From: Betaproteobacteria bacterium Ga0074130
GTDB taxonomy: Bacteria; Pseudomonadota; Gammaproteobacteria; Burkholderiales; Rhodocyclaceae
Direction: 5' to 3'
Assembly (NCBI GenBank): GCA_001464495.1
Contig: LNDZ01000033.1
Location: forward strand, 124,001-188,000
Length of the DNA stretch: 64,000 nucleotides
A model generated the notes under the pieces. It saw only the letters and a list, made by a program, of their open reading frames with translations, was not told the origin of the DNA and did no database searches. Shown one piece after another: positions 30,067 through 41,940 of this stretch (positions are counted from its first letter, which is position 1; every line of letters begins with the position of its first letter). Position numbers and translations under genes: made by a program.

Positions 30067-31605
30067 ATGAACCTCAATCCCTCCGAAATCAGTGATCTGA
30101 TCAAGAGCCGGATCCAGAACATGCAACTGGCCGCCACTGCCCGCAACGAGGGTACCGTGGTGTCAGTGACTGACGGTATCGTCCGTGTGCATGGTCTCGC
30201 CGATGTGATGCAAGGCGAAATGCTGGAGTTTCCGGGCAATACCTTCGGCCTCGCGCTGAACCTCGAACGTGACTCCGTTGGCGCCGTGGTGCTGGGTGAG
30301 TACGAGCACATCACCGAAGGCGACACGGTCAAGTGTACCGGCCGCATTCTGGAAGTGCCAGTGGGCCCTGAACTGCTTGGTCGCGTTGTTAACGCGCTGG
30401 GCGAGCCGATCGACGGCAAGGGCCCGCTCAACGCCAAGCTGACCGACAAGATCGAAAAGGTTGCGCCAGGCGTTATTTGGCGTAAGTCGGTTGATCAGCC
30501 GGTACAAACCGGTCTGAAGGCCATTGACTCTATGGTTCCAGTTGGCCGTGGCCAGCGCGAACTGATCATTGGTGACCGTCAGACGGGTAAGACCGCTGTT
30601 GCCATTGACGCCATCATCAACCAAAAGGGTCAAGGCGTTTTCTGTATCTACGTTGCCATCGGTCAGAAGGCTTCGACCATCGCCAACGTCGTGCGCAAGC
30701 TCGAAGAAAACGGCGCGCTGGAATACACCATCATCGTCGCTGCTTCAGCTTCCGAATCCGCTGCGATGCAGTTCATTGCACCGTACGCCGGTTGCACCAT
30801 GGGCGAGTACTTCCGCGATCGTGGTCAAGATGCACTGATCGTTTATGACGATCTGACCAAGCAAGCTTGGGCCTACCGTCAAATCTCCCTGCTGCTGCGT
30901 CGTCCTCCAGGCCGCGAAGCCTATCCGGGTGACGTGTTCTACATCCACTCCCGTTTGCTTGAGCGTGCAGCTCGCGTGTCGGAAGAGTGGGTTGAGAAGC
31001 TGACCAACGGTGAAGTGAAGGGCAAGACTGGTTCGCTGACCGCACTGCCAATCATCGAAACCCAAGCAGGTGACGTGTCTGCCTTCGTGCCGACCAACGT
31101 GATCTCGATTACTGACGGCCAGATCTTCCTGGAAACCGATCTGTTCAACGCCGGTATCCGCCCAGCAATGAACGCCGGTATCTCGGTGTCTCGCGTCGGT
31201 GGTGCAGCTCAGACCAAGGTTATCAAGAAGCTCGGCGGCGGTATCCGTCTGGCCCTCGCTCAGTATCGTGAACTGGCTGCGTTCGCGCAGTTTGCTTCAG
31301 ACCTGGACGAAGCTACCCGCAAGCAGCTCGAGCGCGGTCGTCGTGTGACCGAACTGATGAAGCAGTTGCAATATGCGCCGCAATCCGTTTCGCAAATGGC
31401 CGTATCGCTCTATGCCTCCAACGAAGGCTTCATGGACGACGTCGAAGTTTCCAAGATCCTAGCTTTCGAAGGCGCACTGCTCCAATACATCAGCCAGAAG
31501 CACGCTGACCTGCTGAACAAGATCGAAACCTCCAAGAATCTGGACAAGGATGACGAAGCCGCACTGAAGGCTGGTATCACCGAGTTCAAGAAGTCCTGGG
31601 CCTAA
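30067..31605 (+). CDS. atpA: F1Fo ATP synthase subunit alpha
   Basis: A 512-residue non-catalytic nucleotide-binding subunit. The P loop [15 protein letters not shown] is near residues 169-183; [18 protein letters not shown] and the ATP synthase signature [17 protein letters not shown] are intact. AGGAGT lies 7-8 bases before the ATG. Confidence 0.98.
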   Translation: MNLNPSEISDLIKSRIQNMQLAATARNEGTVVSVTDGIVRVHGLADVMQGEMLEFPGNTFGLALNLERDSVGAVVLGEYEHITEGDTVKCTGRILEVPVGPELLGRVVNALGEPIDGKGPLNAKLTDKIEKVAPGVIWRKSVDQPVQTGLKAIDSMVPVGRGQRELIIGDRQTGKTAVAIDAIINQKGQGVFCIYVAIGQKASTIANVVRKLEENGALEYTIIVAASASESAAMQFIAPYAGCTMGEYFRDRGQDALIVYDDLTKQAWAYRQISLLLRRPPGREAYPGDVFYIHSRLLERAARVSEEWVEKLTNGEVKGKTGSLTALPIIETQAGDVSAFVPTNVISITDGQIFLETDLFNAGIRPAMNAGISVSRVGGAAQTKVIKKLGGGIRLALAQYRELAAFAQFASDLDEATRKQLERGRRVTELMKQLQYAPQSVSQMAVSLYASNEGFMDDVEVSKILAFEGALLQYISQKHADLLNKIETSKNLDKDDEAALKAGITEFKKSWA

Positions 31606-31629
31606 ATCGTTATCTAAAAGGAGACGATC

Positions 31630-33932
<2,303 letters not shown>

Positions 33933-33955
33933 TCGCGCTGCAATAAGGCTCAGTA

Positions 33956-33992
33956 GAGGGCCGAACTTAGTTCAACAATAAGTTCGGCTCTC
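33956..33992 (+). promoter_or_regulatory. atpD-atpC intercistronic hairpin
   Basis: A 14-base-pair stem, GAGGGCCGAACTTA / TAAGTTCGGCTCTC with one mismatch tolerated as G-U, and a 9-base loop, sits in the 78-base gap. No T tract follows. It is likely an mRNA stability or processing element, or a partial attenuator, between beta and epsilon. Confidence 0.65.
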
Positions 33993-34010
33993 GACTAACA
34001 AGGAATCAAG

Positions 34011-34436
34011 ATGGCTATGACTGTTCATGTCGATGTAGTGAGCGCAGAAGAAAAAATCTTCTCCGGTCTTGCCGAGTTCGTGACACTGCCAGGTGAGTCA
34101 GGTGAGCTGGGCATTCTGCCGGGTCACACCCCGCTGATCAGCCGCATCAAGCCGGGTACGGTTGCCCTCAAGCTACCGAACCAGGAAGCGCCTGAACTGG
34201 TGTTTGTGAATGGCGGCATTCTCGAAGTGCAGCCGAATCTGGTCACCGTACTGGCTGACACCGCAATCCGCGGTGCCGATCTGGACGAAGCCAAGGCAGC
34301 CGAAGCCAAGCGTCTGGCCGAAGAAGTGATGGCTAACCAAGCGTCTGGTATGGACTATGCCCGCGCACAAGCCGAGTTGGCGGAAGCCATTGCTCAGCTT
34401 GCAGCAATCCAGAAACTACGCAAGGTCCGCGGCTAA
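34011..34436 (+). CDS. atpC: F1Fo ATP synthase subunit epsilon
   Basis: A 141-residue subunit: N-terminal beta sandwich ([56 protein letters not shown]) and a C-terminal two-helix domain that can inhibit ATP hydrolysis. A second ATG two codons in is possible; AAGGA favours 34011. It is the last gene before the operon terminator. Confidence 0.97.
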   Translation: MAMTVHVDVVSAEEKIFSGLAEFVTLPGESGELGILPGHTPLISRIKPGTVALKLPNQEAPELVFVNGGILEVQPNLVTVLADTAIRGADLDEAKAAEAKRLAEEVMANQASGMDYARAQAELAEAIAQLAAIQKLRKVRG

Positions 34437-34457
34437 GCATTAGCGCTCCGCATCATG

Positions 34458-34490
34458 AAAAGGGCAGCTCAGGCTGCCCTTTTTTATTTA
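34458..34490 (+). terminator. rho-independent terminator of the atp operon
   Basis: Perfect 11-base stem AAAAGGGCAGC / GCTGCCCTTTT with a 4-base loop (34458-34483), continuing into a T-rich tail, 21 bases after the atpC stop. Confidence 0.95.
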
Positions 34491-34779
34491 TACATCGATA
34501 GTCTGCTTTGACTTGGCTGCCCATAAAGAAAAAATGACATGGCTTGAGGCCAGGCACAGCGCCTAGCCAGCGAGAGTGAATGCAACACAAGAGGGGTGTC
34601 ATCGCATTACACCTCAACAGACAAAATAATCACCACAGTTGCGTATTCGTTAGGCAAAAACAATTCATCAAGACCGCTCACAGCGAGTAATGTTGCTGTA
34701 CTTGAAAATAAAAGGCCAAAGTCGAACATGCAAAAAATTCTGACAAAGTTGTAAGTGCGCCAAACTGCGAATAAGGATC
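34491..34779. other. non-coding gap between atp operon and MFS gene
   Basis: About 290 bases, AT-richer than the surroundings. No convincing open frame, RNA gene or strong promoter was identified; it presumably holds the promoter of the MFS gene. Confidence 0.6.
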
Positions 34780-35976
34780 ATGCAGCGCTCTGAAAAGAAC
34801 ACCGTCCTACTGTTGGCCGGTGCACAGTCGCTGTTCCAAACCGCCTCGGTCATGATCTTGACCATGTCGGCTTTGGTTGGCCAGATGTTGTCACCCGACA
34901 AGCATCTCGCCACATTGCCGATTGCTGCAATGGTCCTCTCAGCTGCCATTTGTATGATTCCAGCCGCATTGTTCATGCAACGCTATGGGCGGCGCGCCGG
35001 CTTTCTGATTGGCACGACTTGTGGTGTATTGACTGGCCTCTTCGGGGCTTATGCCATCCACCATGGCAACTTTTGGTGGCTCGTCGTCAGTGCTGCATTT
35101 ACTGGCGCCTACCAAAGTTTCTCTCAGTACTATCGATTTGCCGCTGCTGATACTGCTGCACCTGAGTTTAAAAGCCGCGCAATTGCGTGGGTCATTTCTG
35201 GCGGCGTGGTCGCCGCCATCCTCGGACCCAATCTGGCGCGGCACACGCGTGACCTTTCCGGTCTACCTTTTGAGTCATCCTATATCGCGCTATGTGTGCT
35301 CAGCCTAATGGCCTTTGCCATTGTCGCGGCATTGCGTTTACCTGCACCTACCATCAGCCAAGCCGCAAGCGATGCGCCGGCACGGCCGCTACGCGACATT
35401 CTGCGCCAGCCAGTATTCCTCACGGCACTGGCGGGATCTGCTGTTGGCTATGGCGTAATGGTCATGGTGATGACTGCAACACCACTGGCCATGCAGTTTT
35501 GCGGACAGCCGCTCGGCGCAGCGACAACGGTGATCCAGTGGCACGTGCTCGGTATGTTTGTGCCGTCCTTCTTTACCGGTAACTTGATTCGACGTTTTGG
35601 AGTGTTGGCAATTATGCTGGCAGGCACCGTGCTGCTGTTCCTGCACGTACTGATTGCCCTGTCAGGCGTCGACTATCTCCACTTCCTATCCGGGCTCATT
35701 TTGCTCGGCATCGGCTGGAATTTTCTGTTCATCGGCGGCACGTCTCTGCTCGTGCAAGCGTATCGCCCGGCTGAGCAGGCGCGTACGCAAGCGGCGCATG
35801 ACTTCCTGATGTTTGCGGTGGTGAGTGTCGGCTCATTTTCTGCCGGTGGCTTGCTCAATGCTTGGGGCTGGAGCGCCGTCAATCTCGTGACGCTGCCTTT
35901 CCTTTTCATTGCCGGCTTTGCAGTCGTCGCCTTGGCCCGACAGCGACGCGGTTGGGCTGACCCAATCAGCGGCTAA
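34780..35976 (+). CDS. MFS transporter, substrate unknown
   Basis: A 398-residue permease with about 12 hydrophobic segments. The loop FMQRYGRRAGFLIGTTCG between segments 2 and 3 matches the MFS A-like motif (G-x-x-x-D-R-x-G-R-R-type basic loop). It contains RFAAADTAAPEFKSRAIAWV, a motif seen in a subgroup of small MFS proteins of unknown substrate. It stands alone after the atp operon and overlaps the 3' end of the convergent ubiJ by 11 bases. Confidence 0.8.
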   Translation: MQRSEKNTVLLLAGAQSLFQTASVMILTMSALVGQMLSPDKHLATLPIAAMVLSAAICMIPAALFMQRYGRRAGFLIGTTCGVLTGLFGAYAIHHGNFWWLVVSAAFTGAYQSFSQYYRFAAADTAAPEFKSRAIAWVISGGVVAAILGPNLARHTRDLSGLPFESSYIALCVLSLMAFAIVAALRLPAPTISQAASDAPARPLRDILRQPVFLTALAGSAVGYGVMVMVMTATPLAMQFCGQPLGAATTVIQWHVLGMFVPSFFTGNLIRRFGVLAIMLAGTVLLFLHVLIALSGVDYLHFLSGLILLGIGWNFLFIGGTSLLVQAYRPAEQARTQAAHDFLMFAVVSVGSFSAGGLLNAWGWSAVNLVTLPFLFIAGFAVVALARQRRGWADPISG

Positions 35977-36529
35977 TGCGCTGAAGCCGTTTTTCTAAGC
36001 GCGCAAGATCATCACGCAGACGATCAACTTCGCTTGAGAAGACGCTTATCTCTTGAGGAGAGGCGAGCGCTCCCGTTTCATCGCGCAGGTATTCGACCGT
36101 ATTTTCCGCCAGATTCTGAGCCGCCTGTTTTTGCCAAGCAGTGAAACTACGCAGCGCTGAGGCGATGCGGTGGGCGGCAATATCGCCAACGATGCGCGAC
36201 AAGTCCTCTTCGAAATCCCAAGACAGATGGCGCAATACAAACCCCAGCGTATCGGCAAACTCAACCGAGCCGTTGATGCGCGCATTGCGCATCACCTTGT
36301 CCGCACCTTGCAGCGCGACGAGCGGTGTATCCGCAGGCAGCACAATCTCCACATCCGCGGTGCCCTTGCCCACGGCAAACAAACCATCTGCATTTACCAG
36401 CAATTGCAGCTGCACCGGAGCCATGACAAAGCGTGCCTCACGTCCGGCAAACGGCAGTAGCTTCTGCTGTGCCCAAGGGGTGCGTGCCAGCACGTGATTG
36501 AGGACGAGGATGATGGGTTGTTCGAGCAT
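35966..36529 (-). CDS. ubiJ: ubiquinone biosynthesis accessory factor UbiJ
   Basis: A 187-residue protein with an N-terminal SCP2 lipid-binding domain (FVMAPVQLQLLVNADGLFAV, ADVEIVLPADTPL, NARINGSVEFADTLGFVLR) and a C-terminal coiled coil (SSEVDRLRDDLARLEKRLQR). Such proteins organise the aerobic ubiquinone synthesis complex. The order ubiE ... ubiJ on the same strand supports the call. ATG at 36529 (MLEQPII) is preferred over 36538. No ubiB follows; instead the convergent MFS gene overlaps its stop codon. Confidence 0.88.
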   Translation of the reverse strand: MLEQPIILVLNHVLARTPWAQQKLLPFAGREARFVMAPVQLQLLVNADGLFAVGKGTADVEIVLPADTPLVALQGADKVMRNARINGSVEFADTLGFVLRHLSWDFEEDLSRIVGDIAAHRIASALRSFTAWQKQAAQNLAENTVEYLRDETGALASPQEISVFSSEVDRLRDDLARLEKRLQRISR

Positions 36530-36544
36530 AGTGTGCAAATAATA

Positions 36545-36613
36545 ACGCCCGGGGACTAAATAGTCTCCCGGGCGTGGAAAGAATAAGCGATAGGGGCAAC
36601 CGAGGTTGCCCCT
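36545..36613. other. two tandem hairpins between the Tim44-like gene and ubiJ
   Basis: The first, 36545-36575, pairs ACGCCCGGG-GACT with AGTCTCCCGGGCGT (one bulge). The second, 36592-36613, is a perfect 10-base stem AGGGGCAACC / GGTTGCCCCT with a 2-base loop. Neither has a clear T tract on the minus strand. They may partly terminate the Tim44-like transcript or protect its 3' end. Confidence 0.6.
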
Positions 36614-36624
36614 TGTTTCAGTCC

Positions 36625-37512
36625 TTATTCAGCTTGCTGAATCCCAGCCACAATCCAACCACGCGAGTTGTCGCGCGGACGAACCAAGTGCCACACTTCA
36701 TCAAACTGTTCCGGTGCGGCATTCACTGCCTCACGGATCTGGCCAAAGAAGCGCACGCTGGCGATCTCGCTGCTGCCCTCGATACTCACATCAAGCAGCG
36801 CAGCCTCAAGTTGCATTACGTCCGTTTGCTGGACAGCGCGGCCACGTTCCTGATATTGCATCTGGATTTCGGCAAACAGTTCCGGGCTGGTAAAGCTGCT
36901 GATGTCGGTCATATTGCCGGCATCATTGGCAGCCTGCAGACGCACGAAGTTCAGTTTGGCCTGACGCAGGAAGCCATCAACATCAAAGTCCTGCGGTACA
37001 GCAGCTACGTTTGCGGCAACTGAGTTGGTGGCTTCGTAACCTGCATGGAACTGCATTGTGTCCTGATGACGTGGCGCATCGTTACCAGCGCCGGCATATT
37101 GCATAGCTTGTGGCTGTGCTCGCTTACGACCAAAGATCATGCGCAGAACAACAATGGCAGCCACCGCCAGCAGGGCGATCATCACAAAGTTGGCCATGCC
37201 TTCACCCATACCCAGGTGCGAGAACAAGGCCGCCAAACCCAAGCCTGCTGCAAGACCAGCAATCGGGCCCATCCAGCGGCTCATACCAGAAGCTGCGGGT
37301 GCGCCAGCAGTCGGGGCAGCAGCGGGCTTGGCAGCTTGTGTGGGAGCTGCGTTCTGGGTTGGCGCGGCATCGCGCTTCATAATGCCACTGTCACGCTTCA
37401 TACCGGACGATGATCCACCGCCAAGACGCTTGGCTTCAGCATCCGTCACCATGACGCCGTTTAGGGCAACTGCAATCACCGCTGCAAAAGCGGTACTCAG
37501 AATACGCTTCAT
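36625..37512 (-). CDS. Tim44-like domain membrane protein
   Basis: A 295-residue protein. An N-terminal signal-like segment (LSTAFAAVIAVALNGVMV) is followed by a Lys/Pro/Ala-rich linker (about 28-76) and two hydrophobic segments (PIAGLAAGLGLAALFSHLG and FVMIALLAVAAIVVLRMIF). The C-terminal Tim44/MBA1-like domain (about 170-295) includes FLRQAKLNFVRLQAANDAGN, FTSPELFAEIQMQY and DEVWHLVRP. The function in bacteria is not established. Its position between ubiE and ubiJ suggests a membrane-associated link to the quinone machinery, which is inference only. Confidence 0.82.
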   Translation of the reverse strand: MKRILSTAFAAVIAVALNGVMVTDAEAKRLGGGSSSGMKRDSGIMKRDAAPTQNAAPTQAAKPAAAPTAGAPAASGMSRWMGPIAGLAAGLGLAALFSHLGMGEGMANFVMIALLAVAAIVVLRMIFGRKRAQPQAMQYAGAGNDAPRHQDTMQFHAGYEATNSVAANVAAVPQDFDVDGFLRQAKLNFVRLQAANDAGNMTDISSFTSPELFAEIQMQYQERGRAVQQTDVMQLEAALLDVSIEGSSEIASVRFFGQIREAVNAAPEQFDEVWHLVRPRDNSRGWIVAGIQQAE

Positions 37513-37549
37513 GCTTTCTCCTCGAATGGTGTGGCTTTTGGGTACTGTG

Positions 37550-38281
37550 TTACAGCTTATAGCCGCGGTGCAGCGCCACGATGCCCGCAGTCATGTTGAA
37601 GTATTCGACACGCTCCAATCCAACTTGTTCCATCATTCCGCGTAAAGTTTCCTGATCGGGATGCATGCGGATGGATTCTGCCAGATAACGGTAGCTAGCC
37701 GAGTCGCCGGCGACCTTTTCGCCAAGCCAAGGCAGCAGCTTGAAGGAATAGAGGTCATAGGCCTTTGACAACGGTTCCCACACCTTGGAAAACTCCAGCA
37801 CCAGTAGGCGGCCACCGGGACGCAACACCCGATACATTTCCGCTAAGGCCTTGTTTTTATGCGTCATATTGCGTAGGCCAAAAGCCACTGTGACAATATC
37901 GAAGTGGTTGTCAGGGAAGGGTAGCTTCTCCGCGTCGCATTGCGCGGCGGGGGTGATGCGACCCTCATCCAGCAGGCGGTCGCGGCCTACGGTGAGCATG
38001 GCGTTGTTGATGTCAGTTAGCCAGACTTGGCCGGTCGGCCCCACCTTCTTGAGGAAGGCGGACGACAAGTCGGCCGTGCCACCAGCAACGTCCAGCACCC
38101 GTTCACCGGGGCGCGGCGCGGCAACGCCAATCGTGAACTTCTTCCAGACCCGATGCAGACCTGCCGACATCAGGTCGTTCATCACATCGTAATTGCTCGC
38201 GACCGATGAGAAAACGCCCGCAACACGCGAGGCTTTTTCCTGCTCGGGAACGGTTTCAAAACCGAAATGGGTTTGACTCAT
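37550..38281 (-). CDS. ubiE: ubiquinone/menaquinone C-methyltransferase UbiE
   Basis: A 243-residue SAM methyltransferase for the C-methylation step of ubiquinone (and menaquinone) synthesis. [21 protein letters not shown] and [17 protein letters not shown] start the protein. The SAM loop is [12 protein letters not shown] (around residues 62-73), and [20 protein letters not shown] and [14 protein letters not shown] are family blocks. ATG at 38281 (MSQTHFG) is chosen; the longer frame is not conserved. It lies 17 bases after the DUF971 gene. Confidence 0.97.
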   Translation of the reverse strand: MSQTHFGFETVPEQEKASRVAGVFSSVASNYDVMNDLMSAGLHRVWKKFTIGVAAPRPGERVLDVAGGTADLSSAFLKKVGPTGQVWLTDINNAMLTVGRDRLLDEGRITPAAQCDAEKLPFPDNHFDIVTVAFGLRNMTHKNKALAEMYRVLRPGGRLLVLEFSKVWEPLSKAYDLYSFKLLPWLGEKVAGDSASYRYLAESIRMHPDQETLRGMMEQVGLERVEYFNMTAGIVALHRGYKL

Positions 38282-38298
38282 GCGTAAGCGCCCGCGCC

Positions 38299-38796
38299 TC
38301 AGTGCTTGTGGCCGCAGCCACCGCCGTGCGAGTGACCGCCACCCATGCTGCCGCAACCGCCACCACCATGGTTGTGGCCGTCGTCATCGGTACCAATGCC
38401 GCCGCACATGCCGCCTTGCGCTGCCGCGGTACGGCTGGCGCAGTTGCTCTTAAGGCGGCTCAGATAATCCAGCCACATGGCGTCTTGGTGCATGCCCATT
38501 TCATAGAGCAAGTCCCAGGAGTAAATGCCTGTGTCGTGACCATCCGAGAAAATCAGCTTGACCGCATATTGGCCGATGGGCTGTAGATCAACAAGGTTTA
38601 CATCCTTCTTGCCCGTTTGCAGCACCTCTTGCCCGGGGCCGTGACCACGGACTTCTGCAGACGGTGAATACACACGCAAAAATTCGTAAGGCAGGCGGAA
38701 TGCGCTGCCGTTATCGAAAGCAACTTCTAGGACGCGAGAAGCTTGGTGCAACTTGATTTCGGTAGGGATTGGGGTGTCTTTGGATAGGCCTGCCAT
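38299..38796 (-). CDS. DUF971 protein with a Gly/His/Cys-rich tail
   Basis: A 165-residue protein. Residues 1-115 form the DUF971 (GBBH-like N-terminal) domain, with [40 protein letters not shown] and [18 protein letters not shown]971 genes commonly precede ubiE in betaproteobacteria. The last 45 residues are rich in Gly, His and Cys (six His, three Cys in the final 25 residues), with [14 protein letters not shown] at the end, which looks like a metal-binding tail. The biochemical role is unknown. Confidence 0.87.
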   Translation of the reverse strand: MAGLSKDTPIPTEIKLHQASRVLEVAFDNGSAFRLPYEFLRVYSPSAEVRGHGPGQEVLQTGKKDVNLVDLQPIGQYAVKLIFSDGHDTGIYSWDLLYEMGMHQDAMWLDYLSRLKSNCASRTAAAQGGMCGGIGTDDDGHNHGGGGCGSMGGGHSHGGGCGHKH

Positions 38797-38997
38797 GATG
38801 GGGCTCCAGTAAAACGGGACAGAGGCGTAAGGATACTCTGAAGCGCTCAGTCACACTAGCGCCCAACGCACAAAATGATAAAAGCGGCACCGTAAATTAT
38901 TGATGCCGATATTGCGCGTATCGGTTGCCTATGGGAAACTGCCGCGGCAAAAAACTAGTCAGTCTGTACTCACAAATAAAATCTGTTCGGGAGGAAC

Positions 38998-39462
38998 ATG
39001 AAAACCTATTGCCTCATCGCGTTGACTGCAGCATCCGCCCTCTTTGGCGGCTGTGCGACCATCACCTCAAGCGAAACCCAATCTCTCACCCTGAACGCAA
39101 AGTCCGCTGAAGGAAAGACGATTGAGAGCGCTAAGTGCACCTTGAAAAATGATAAGGGCTCATGGGAAATGACCAGTCCCGGCGTCGTGAACGTTCGACG
39201 CTCTGCGGAAGACCTGATGGTCGAATGCAAGAAGGACGGGATTGGTGAAGGCTTCCTGCGGGCTATCTCACGCGCTGCTGGCGGTATGTGGGGCAACATT
39301 GTGTTTGGTGGCGGCATCGGCGCCATCATCGATCACAGTAAGGGCACCGGCTATAACTATCCTGACCATTTGCCAGTCCAGATGGGCCAGACAGTGACCG
39401 TTGATCGTAGCCAAACCGCCAATCCAGCAGAGGTTAAGCCTGCTGAAGTGGCGCAACAATAA
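38998..39462 (+). CDS. small outer-membrane-type lipoprotein, function unknown
   Basis: A 154-residue protein with a lipoprotein signal: LIALTAASALFGGC, lipobox FGGC with Cys18. The mature part has a short beta-rich region (SLTLNAKSAEGKTIESAKCT, VNVRRSAEDLMVECKKDG) and a glycine-rich hydrophobic segment (MWGNIVFGGGIGAIIDHSKG) that could be membrane-associating. GGAGG lies about 8 bases before the ATG. I do not recognise a named family. The next lipoprotein gene follows after 15 bases, so the two are probably co-transcribed. Confidence 0.82.
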   Translation: MKTYCLIALTAASALFGGCATITSSETQSLTLNAKSAEGKTIESAKCTLKNDKGSWEMTSPGVVNVRRSAEDLMVECKKDGIGEGFLRAISRAAGGMWGNIVFGGGIGAIIDHSKGTGYNYPDHLPVQMGQTVTVDRSQTANPAEVKPAEVAQQ

Positions 39463-39477
39463 CCAAGGGAGAGAAAT

Positions 39478-39912
39478 ATGCGTTCATTGATTCTTGCAGT
39501 GGGTGTGTCGCTGGCATTAGTTGGATGTGCATCAGTCCCCATGGGCGATGCCAAACAAGATGCGGCGCTTAAGACCTTTGTAGCAAAGCCTGATGTGGCT
39601 GGTATTTATGTTTACCGCAATGAAAATTTTGGCGCCGCCATCAAAATGGACATTGAGGTTGATGGAAAAAATATTGGACAAACCGCCGCCAAGACTTATT
39701 TGTACAAAGAAGTTACCCCAGGCAAGCACATCGTGACTGGCCGGTCAGAGAATGTCGACAACGTGGAGGTTAATGCTGTTGCCGGCAAGCTCTATTACAT
39801 CTGGCAAGAAGTCAAAATGGGCCTGATGTATGCGGGTAACAAGCTCCATCTGGTAGATGAAGCACAAGGTAAGAAGGGTGTCCTAGAAAGTAACTTGGCT
39901 GAGACCAAGTAA
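39478..39912 (+). CDS. DUF2846-like lipoprotein
   Basis: A 144-residue protein with lipobox LVGC (Cys17). The mature part includes AGIYVYRNENFGAAIKMDIE, VDGKNIGQTAAKTYLYKEV and PGKHIVTGRSEN, which fit the DUF2846 pattern (a transthyretin-like small beta domain). The function is unknown. It follows the preceding lipoprotein by 15 bases and ends at a bidirectional terminator. Confidence 0.82.
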   Translation: MRSLILAVGVSLALVGCASVPMGDAKQDAALKTFVAKPDVAGIYVYRNENFGAAIKMDIEVDGKNIGQTAAKTYLYKEVTPGKHIVTGRSENVDNVEVNAVAGKLYYIWQEVKMGLMYAGNKLHLVDEAQGKKGVLESNLAETK

Positions 39913-39930
39913 ATAGGCAATCACCAGATA

Positions 39931-39960
39931 AAAAGCCGGCTTCAAGCCGGCTTTTTTATT
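39931..39960. terminator. bidirectional rho-independent terminator
   Basis: Stem AAAAGCCGGC / GCCGGCTTTT with a 5-base loop and T tracts on both strands. It serves the lipoprotein pair on plus and fghA on minus; the fghA stop codon lies within its edge. Confidence 0.93.
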
Positions 39961-40825
39961 ACCCATGCAAGCACGTCGCGTGATGCGCGAGATGGTCCTC
40001 GATGAAGCTACTGATGAAGAAGTAACCGTGGTCATAACCTGCATGGCGGCGCAGCGTAAGGGGCTGGCCGGCCTTGGCGCAGGCGGCTTCTAGGGTTTCG
40101 GGTTTAAGTTGCTCGGTGAGGAATTTGTCGTCCAGCCCTTGATCGACGAGGATCCCTTGCGGGTAGGGGGCTGAAGTGTGTTGCGCCATCAGGTGGCTGG
40201 CATCGTGGGCCAGCCACTGGGAACGGTCTTCGCCAAGGTAGCCGCCGAATGCCTTGATTCCCCATGGCACTTCAGTCGGGTGGCAAATTGGGGCAAAGGC
40301 GGAGACAGACTTGAAGACGTCGGGGTGACGTAACGCCAGCGTCAGCGCGCCGTGGCCGCCCATCGAGTGACCGAAAATCCCCAGTTGCTTGAGCTCAATC
40401 GGCAACTCTTGTCCCAGCTTGGGCAGCAGCTCGTGCAGCAGCCAGCTTTCCATCCGGTAGTGCTTGCTCCAGGGTGCTTGAGTGGCATCGAGATAGAAGC
40501 CGGCCGCAAGACCAAAGTCCCAGTTGTCGTCCTCTCCCGGCACATTGGCGCCGCGCGGACTGGTATCGGGGGCGATCAGAGCAATGCCATGCTGTGCGGC
40601 AAAGCGTTGTGCCCCGGCCTTGATCATGAACGTTTCTTCGGTACAGGTCAGCCCGGCCAGATAGAGCAGCGCGGGAACGCGGCCGTGCTGCGCCTGTGGC
40701 GGCAGGTACACGGAGAAGCGCATACGTAGACCGATCTCGGTCGATGGGTGGCTGTAGAAGCGCTGCGAGCCACCGAAGCAGCCGTGTTCGCTGATGAGGC
40801 GGAACTTGTGATCGTGTTCTTCCAT
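39959..40825 (-). CDS. fghA: S-formylglutathione hydrolase
   Basis: A 288-residue esterase-D family hydrolase that converts S-formylglutathione to formate and glutathione. The nucleophile serine is in GIFGHSMGGHGALT (around residue 149), with Asp in LVDQGLDDKFL and His in RRHAGYDHGYFF completing the triad. The family blocks LAGLTCTEETFMIKAGAQR and PDTSPRGANVPGEDDNWDFG are present. It lies eight bases after adhC. Confidence 0.97.
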   Translation of the reverse strand: MEEHDHKFRLISEHGCFGGSQRFYSHPSTEIGLRMRFSVYLPPQAQHGRVPALLYLAGLTCTEETFMIKAGAQRFAAQHGIALIAPDTSPRGANVPGEDDNWDFGLAAGFYLDATQAPWSKHYRMESWLLHELLPKLGQELPIELKQLGIFGHSMGGHGALTLALRHPDVFKSVSAFAPICHPTEVPWGIKAFGGYLGEDRSQWLAHDASHLMAQHTSAPYPQGILVDQGLDDKFLTEQLKPETLEAACAKAGQPLTLRRHAGYDHGYFFISSFIEDHLAHHATCLHG

Positions 40826-40833
40826 GGCGTGTA

Positions 40834-41940
40834 TCAGTAAATAACAACCGAGCGGATGGACTCACCAGACTTCATCAGATCGAAGCCTTGATTGATGTCC
40901 TCAAGCTTGAGCGTGTGAGTGATGAGCGAGTCGATGTCGATTTTGCCTTCCATGTACCAGTCCACAATCTTCGGCACGTCAGTACGGCCGCGTGCGCCGC
41001 CAAAAGCCGAGCCCTTCCAGCTGCGGCCGGTGACCAACTGGAACGGACGGGTGCTGATCTCAGCGCCGGCTTCTGCCACGCCAATGATGAAGCTCTGGCC
41101 CCAGCCCTTGTGGCAGCATTCCAGCGCTTGGCGCATGACCTGCGTACTGCCAATACATTCAAAGCTGTAGTCGGCACCACCGTCCGTGAGCTGGATGATT
41201 TCATCCACCACGTTGGCGACGTTCTTTGGGTTGATGAAGTGGGTCATGCCGAACTGATGGGCCAGCCCTTCGCGCGCTGGGTTGATGTCGATACCGATGA
41301 TCTTGTCGGCGCCGACCATCTTGGCACCTTGGATTACATTCAGACCGATGCCGCCGAGACCAAACACTACGACATTGGCGCCTGCTTCCACCTTGGCGGA
41401 GAACAGTACCGCGCCGAGGCCGGTGGTGACGCCGCACCCGATATAGCAGACCTTGTCGAAGGGGGCATCGGGGCGAATCTTGGCGAGGGCGATTTCCGGC
41501 ACCACCGTGTGGTTGGCGAAGGTCGAGGTGCCCATGTAGTGGAACAGCGGCTTGCCGTCCATGGAGAAACGCGAGCTGCCGTCTGGCATGAGACCCTTAC
41601 CCTGTGTTGAGCGAATGGCCTGACACAGATTGGTCTTCTTCGACAGGCAGAATTTGCACTGGCGGCACTCAGGCGTGTACAGCGGGATCACATGATCGCC
41701 GGGTTTGAGCGAGGTCACGCCGGGGCCGACGTCAAGTACCACGCCAGCACCTTCGTGGCCGAGAATGGCCGGGAACAGGCCTTCCGGATCAGCGCCGGAG
41801 AGGGTGTAATAGTCAGTATGGCAGATGCCAGTGGCCTTGATCTCGACCAGCACTTCGCCAGCGCGGGGGCCGGCCAGATCGACCTCTTCAATGGTCAGGG
41901 GCGACTTAGCGCTCCAGGCAACGGCGGCTTTGGTTTTCAT
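40834..41940 (-). CDS. adhC: S-(hydroxymethyl)glutathione dehydrogenase / class III alcohol dehydrogenase
   Basis: A 368-residue zinc enzyme oxidising S-hydroxymethylglutathione with NAD+. The catalytic zinc site includes [12 protein letters not shown] and GHEGAG; the structural zinc site is [17 protein letters not shown]; the NAD fold is [23 protein letters not shown] at 41940 (MKTKAAVAW) with AAGGAA upstream is preferred to the longer frame. With fghA it forms a formaldehyde detoxification operon; no frmR/other regulator is adjacent. It diverges from phoB. Confidence 0.97.
   Translation of the reverse strand: MKTKAAVAWSAKSPLTIEEVDLAGPRAGEVLVEIKATGICHTDYYTLSGADPEGLFPAILGHEGAGVVLDVGPGVTSLKPGDHVIPLYTPECRQCKFCLSKKTNLCQAIRSTQGKGLMPDGSSRFSMDGKPLFHYMGTSTFANHTVVPEIALAKIRPDAPFDKVCYIGCGVTTGLGAVLFSAKVEAGANVVVFGLGGIGLNVIQGAKMVGADKIIGIDINPAREGLAHQFGMTHFINPKNVANVVDEIIQLTDGGADYSFECIGSTQVMRQALECCHKGWGQSFIIGVAEAGAEISTRPFQLVTGRSWKGSAFGGARGRTDVPKIVDWYMEGKIDIDSLITHTLKLEDINQGFDLMKSGESIRSVVIY

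Noticed and set aside
34491..34779. Possible small RNA or short gene between atpC and the MFS gene
   Set aside because: Only a short GGTGT/ACACC inverted repeat was seen; no promoter-terminator pair or coding frame.
40888..41610. Plus-strand open frame of 240 codons inside adhC
   Set aside because: Antisense shadow of a recognisable alcohol dehydrogenase.
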